From: an uncultured Campylobacter sp.
GTDB taxonomy: Bacteria > Campylobacterota > Campylobacteria > Campylobacterales > Campylobacteraceae
Length of the DNA: 64,000 nucleotides
NCBI RefSeq assembly: GCF_938002845.1
Contig: NZ_CALKZP010000028.1
Span: forward strand, 1-64,000
Reading direction: 5' to 3'
Position 1 is the first letter of the stretch; each line of letters opens with the position of its first letter. The position numbers and the translations under genes were made by a program. Shown piece by piece: positions 60,946 to 64,000 of this stretch. The notes beneath the pieces were generated by a model that did no database searches, was not told the DNA's origin, and saw only the letters and a program-made list of their open reading frames with translations.

Positions 60946-63192
60946 CTAAAATAGCCCATTTATCAGCCCTTTAATCGCGTCTGACTGCTCCTTTTTCGCG
61001 TCGTTTTTGCTGCTGTTATCGTCCTTTTTCACGCCGAAAAGCTTGTCGATGCCCTTGCCGATCTGTTTGTCGAGCTTGCCCTTTAGATAGTCTGATTGGA
61101 TATTGTATTTCGGCTCTTTGATCGTGCCGGTGATGTTTATTTCAAGATCGGTTTTTTCGATGTTTGCCTTAACCGGCACCGAAATCGCGCCCGTTTTGCT
61201 ATCCAGCGTGCCGCCTGTAACGTTTAGCTTGCTTTTTTGCGCGCTCATATCGGCGTTGAAATTGATTAAATTTTGCTTGATCGTGCCGTTTACTTTGGCG
61301 TCGTTATAGACCTCGCCGCCTAGATCGCGGCCTAAAATTTTGCCGATTTTATCGATCAATCCACCGCTAGGAAGGCGGCCGTTATTGATGATCGAGTCAA
61401 ATTTTCCGCTGTGCGAGCTGGTATTATACGTAAGATTCGCATTGCCCGTGCCGTCGTAGACGTGATCGATATTTAAAAGCGTCGTAAGCTCTTTGACGAT
61501 GAAATTTTGAATTTTAAAGCTTGCCTCATCGCCCGCGATCTGTCCGTTCAGCTCGCCGCCCGCGACCTTGGAATTTATGGTCGCAAACAGGCTCTTGCCG
61601 TCGTGCGAAAGCTCGCCGGTAGCGGCGATCTTGCCGTTTAGTCTGCGATTTAAGAAAAACTCCAGTCGCTGCAAGCTCGGGATCAGCAGCGCGTAGTTTG
61701 CCTTAAGCGCTTTGTTTTTAAGCTCGTAGGTGCCGTTTAGGCTCTGAAGCTGCGCCAGATCGGAGTTTACGCTAGCGCTAAAGGTCGCGACTGAGTTTTT
61801 GATATTTGTCTGCGCCTGCGCGTCCGCTTTTAGATCGCTCGGGAAGTTCTTGCCGCTCACGCCGTCTAAAAATTTCTTAAAAATCACGCCGTTAGCGAGC
61901 GAAATTTGCGCCGTGCCGTTAATGCCGTCCTTTAAGCTTAACTTCGCATCGCCGTTTATCGTGCCGTTTCCGATCGCGCTGCCGTAAAACAGAGCCGAAA
62001 GTACGACCAGATTTAGATTGCTCGCTTTAAGCTTAAGATCGCTTAAATTTCCGTTCGCATTCAGGTTGCCGCCCATCGCGTTTAGATTTAAGCTTAGATT
62101 TTTAAGCTCATTTTGCGCTAAAGCCGCGCTAAGCTCGCCGTTTGCCTTGCCTTGCAGCTTCACCCCCAGGACGTTTTGCAGCGCGGCTAGATCGTTTGCG
62201 TTTAGCTTCGCGGACAGCTCGCCGTTTTTGTTTTTAAGATCGTATTTAGCCTTCGCATCCGCTTTAAGCGCGTCTTTAAACGCCGAAATTTGCGAGTTTA
62301 AAAGCTCAAGCGTAGAAAAATCGGTCTTTAAATTTCCGTTTGCTTTAACGTCGCCAGAAATTTTGCGCCCGATAAGGCTTTCGAGTTTCGCTAAATCGGG
62401 CAAATTTAGATTAAAATCGGAATTTAAAGTTTTGTTTTTCAGATCAAATTCCGATTTTTCGGCGCTGATCTTGCCCAGCGTCGAATCGATCTTGCTTGCT
62501 GCTCGCAGGACGTCATTTTGCGCCGTGATGTCCGAGTTTAACGTGATCTGCACGCCCTTTGGGATGGAGATATTCATATCTTTAAACGCAGATTCGTTTA
62601 GGATCAAATTTGAGCTTTTGATGCTTGCGTTGCCCTCTGCGCCGCTACCACCGGCTTTGATATCCGAGAGCACGTCGATATTTCCTTTGGCGTATATCGG
62701 TAGCGAAGCCACGGCAAGGGCTTTTTCGACGTTTAGAGCTTTAGCGTCGATTTGTAGATCAAGCGGACTAAGGTCTTTTAAATTTGCTAAAAATTTTACG
62801 TTGCTATCAAAAATCCGCCCGCTGCCGTTGATGCCGAATTTGCTAAGATCGCCTAAAATTTGCCCTTTAAGGCTTAGCTCTTCGTCCATTTTTATGCCGA
62901 GCTTGGCTAGATCGTGCGCGTTTGCGTCGTAGCTAAGATCGAAGGAGCGCGCAAAAAGCGAGTATTTGCCCTTTACGTTTACGCTCGCAGCATCATTTAC
63001 GTTGGCGCTAATATCCAAATCGCCGAAATTTAGATCGAATTTATCGAGCTTCACGTCAAGGCCGCTTTTTTCTTTGATCAAATTTTCTATGTAAGGCTTG
63101 GTGAGATTGTTGCCAAAATCGCTGAAAAATAGGCAGCCGGCGCCTACGATAAGCAGGATTAAAATTCCTGCGATTATGCCGAAAATTTTCAT
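60946..63192 (-). CDS. AsmA/TamB-superfamily envelope protein
   Basis: 748 residues. A single N-terminal membrane helix (IFGIIAGILILLIVGAGCLF), then a long periplasmic chain of short beta strands, with repeated runs such as NLNAMGGNLNANGNLSDLKL, SKVAGGELNGQIAGDEASFK and GNANLTYNTSSHSGKFDSII. This is the low-complexity beta-groove architecture of AsmA-like/TamB proteins, which bridge inner and outer membrane and move phospholipids. The C-terminal 60 residues are charged and end in a short hydrophobic AIKGLINGLF. GGGGAC precedes the ATG. Which AsmA subclass it belongs to is not resolved. Confidence 0.78.
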   Translation of the reverse strand: MKIFGIIAGILILLIVGAGCLFFSDFGNNLTKPYIENLIKEKSGLDVKLDKFDLNFGDLDISANVNDAASVNVKGKYSLFARSFDLSYDANAHDLAKLGIKMDEELSLKGQILGDLSKFGINGSGRIFDSNVKFLANLKDLSPLDLQIDAKALNVEKALAVASLPIYAKGNIDVLSDIKAGGSGAEGNASIKSSNLILNESAFKDMNISIPKGVQITLNSDITAQNDVLRAASKIDSTLGKISAEKSEFDLKNKTLNSDFNLNLPDLAKLESLIGRKISGDVKANGNLKTDFSTLELLNSQISAFKDALKADAKAKYDLKNKNGELSAKLNANDLAALQNVLGVKLQGKANGELSAALAQNELKNLSLNLNAMGGNLNANGNLSDLKLKASNLNLVVLSALFYGSAIGNGTINGDAKLSLKDGINGTAQISLANGVIFKKFLDGVSGKNFPSDLKADAQAQTNIKNSVATFSASVNSDLAQLQSLNGTYELKNKALKANYALLIPSLQRLEFFLNRRLNGKIAATGELSHDGKSLFATINSKVAGGELNGQIAGDEASFKIQNFIVKELTTLLNIDHVYDGTGNANLTYNTSSHSGKFDSIINNGRLPSGGLIDKIGKILGRDLGGEVYNDAKVNGTIKQNLINFNADMSAQKSKLNVTGGTLDSKTGAISVPVKANIEKTDLEINITGTIKEPKYNIQSDYLKGKLDKQIGKGIDKLFGVKKDDNSSKNDAKKEQSDAIKGLINGLF

Positions 63193-63307
63193 TTCGTCCC
63201 CTTAAAATTTAAAATTTGAAGGTATTATAGCCCTTAAAATTTAACGTTTGAAATCTCAATACTTGAGTTTAAATCACTAAAGTTTTATAAAAATTTTTCA
63301 TAAACTA

Positions 63308-63336
63308 TTGACAAGAATATAAATTTTGCATATAAT
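63308..63336 (+). promoter_or_regulatory. consensus sigma70 promoter of groES-groEL
   Basis: TTGACA at 63308-63313 and TATAAT at 63331-63336, exactly 17 bases apart. Both hexamers match the consensus. Transcription would begin near 63343, inside the CIRCE element. Confidence 0.9.
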
Positions 63337-63337
63337 C

Positions 63338-63364
63338 TTAGCACTCAAACACATTGAGTGCCAA
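63338..63364 (+). promoter_or_regulatory. CIRCE operator (HrcA binding site)
   Basis: TTAGCACTC, nine-base spacer AAACACATT, GAGTGCCAA. This matches the CIRCE consensus TTAGCACTC-N9-GAGTGCTAA with one change in the last arm. It lies directly downstream of the -10 box, so HrcA binding should block transcription of the chaperonin operon until heat shock. Confidence 0.93.
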
Positions 63365-63397
63365 TTTTAGAAATCACAAATCAAAGAAAGGACTGAA

Positions 63398-63661
63398 ATG
63401 AAATTTCAACCACTTGGCAAGCGCGTTCTAATAGAGCGCGAGGAGGAAACAAAAAAGACCGCTTCGGGCATCATCATCCCAGACAATGCTTCAAAAGAAA
63501 AGCCCTCAACTGGCAAAATCGTAGCCGTCGGCAGCGAATGTGAAGGCGTCAAAAATGGCGATATCGTAGCGTTTGCAAAATACGCAGGTAGCGAGATTAG
63601 CTTAGATGATAAGAAATTTCTTATCTTAAATTTAGAAGATGTTTTAGGCATAATTAAATAA
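63398..63661 (+). CDS. groES: co-chaperonin GroES
   Basis: Heptameric lid of the GroEL folding chamber. 87 residues, slightly shorter than E. coli GroES. FQPLGKRVLIEREEETKKTA, GIIIPDNASKEKPSTGKIVA (mobile loop within) and LILNLEDVLGII are typical. GAAAGGA precedes the ATG. groEL follows 12 bases later under the same CIRCE-controlled promoter. Confidence 0.97.
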   Translation: MKFQPLGKRVLIEREEETKKTASGIIIPDNASKEKPSTGKIVAVGSECEGVKNGDIVAFAKYAGSEISLDDKKFLILNLEDVLGIIK

Positions 63662-63673
63662 AAAGGATTGAAA

Positions 63674-64000
63674 ATGGCAAAAGAGATTATTTTTTCAGAC
63701 GACGCAAGAAACAAGCTTTACGCGGGCGTTAGGAAGCTAAACGACGCTGTAAAAGTTACGATGGGACCTCGCGGTCGCAATGTCTTAATCCAAAAGAGCT
63801 TCGGTGCTCCGGCGATCACAAAAGACGGCGTAACCGTAGCTAAAGAGATCGAGCTAAAAGACACGCTAGAGAATATGGGCGCTTCTTTGGTGCGCGAAGT
63901 AGCGAGTAAAACCAACGATCAAGCAGGCGACGGCACTACGACTGCGACCGTGCTAGCTCACGCGATCTTTAAAGAGGGCCTACGCAACGTAACTGCGGGC
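63674..64000 (+). CDS. groEL: chaperonin GroEL, N-terminal part (runs off the window)
   Basis: 109 codons of the 60-kDa chaperonin are visible: MAKEIIFSDDARNKLYAGVR, LNDAVKVTMGPRGRNVLIQK, then TKDGVTVAKEIELKDTLENM and the ATP-site segment NDQAGDGTTTATVLAHAIF. AAAGG precedes the ATG. The gene is cut by the window end, not truncated biologically as far as can be seen. Confidence 0.97.
   Translation, partial: MAKEIIFSDDARNKLYAGVRKLNDAVKVTMGPRGRNVLIQKSFGAPAITKDGVTVAKEIELKDTLENMGASLVREVASKTNDQAGDGTTTATVLAHAIFKEGLRNVTAG

Noticed and set aside
62018..62932. 304-codon plus-strand frame opposite the AsmA-like gene
   Set aside because: Antisense shadow of a long gene with restricted composition; Ser/Phe/Ala/Leu-rich with no start signal.

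Overview
The window looks like chromosomal DNA of an epsilonproteobacterium of the genus Campylobacter. Three gene runs follow the order I recall from C. jejuni: nth / PEB4-type isomerase / fba / MotA-like / OmpA-like (2.5-6.8 kb); pepF / small protein / uvrD / truB / ispE / smpB / thioredoxin-like / clpS / clpA / aat (30-41.6 kb); and hemH / oxidoreductase / alaS / maf / pbpA (47-54.5 kb). Base composition looks higher in GC than C. jejuni, and two places that hold flagella-linked genes in motile campylobacters are empty: csrA between truB and ispE, and fliE-flgC-flgB next to the class B penicillin-binding protein. A non-motile oral species such as C. gracilis would fit; that species assignment is inference.

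Layout. 0-6.8 kb: an unknown gene, then DNA repair (nth), a periplasmic chaperone/isomerase, aldolase and a proton-channel/peptidoglycan-anchor pair. 7-10.8 kb: a 14-repeat Sel1 protein, hisD and a small secreted protein. 11-22 kb: an accessory block, almost all on the minus strand, rich in small exported proteins: a secreted unknown, a YbaK editing enzyme, two broken genes, an ecotin-family protease inhibitor, a lipoprotein, two related Trp-motif repeat proteins, an SMR pump and unknowns. 22-30 kb: pyruvate kinase, malate:quinone oxidoreductase, a TRAP solute-binding protein, a 1-kb gene-free zone, metK and sstT. 30-45 kb: the conserved pepF-to-aat run, with the complete N-degron branch clpS-clpA-aat, then a class B PBP and a nucleotide-sugar dehydrogenase. 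45-58 kb: an ankyrin protein, hemH, an oxidoreductase, alaS, maf, pbpA, two AT-rich membrane-protein genes and a quinol-type nitric oxide reductase. 58.6-64 kb: a YqeY protein, two unknown envelope proteins, a large AsmA/TamB-like protein, and groES-groEL behind a sigma70 promoter and a CIRCE operator.

Most genes are ordinary metabolism, envelope and protein quality control. Less ordinary features are: the MotA/OmpA-like pair in an apparently non-flagellate setting, the ecotin homologue, two decayed genes close together, low-complexity inserts in three housekeeping enzymes, a possible SspB-like adaptor ahead of uvrD, and AT-palindromic repeats (core AAATTTTAAAATTT) filling many gaps. I saw no rRNA or tRNA gene, CRISPR array, insertion sequence or prophage.
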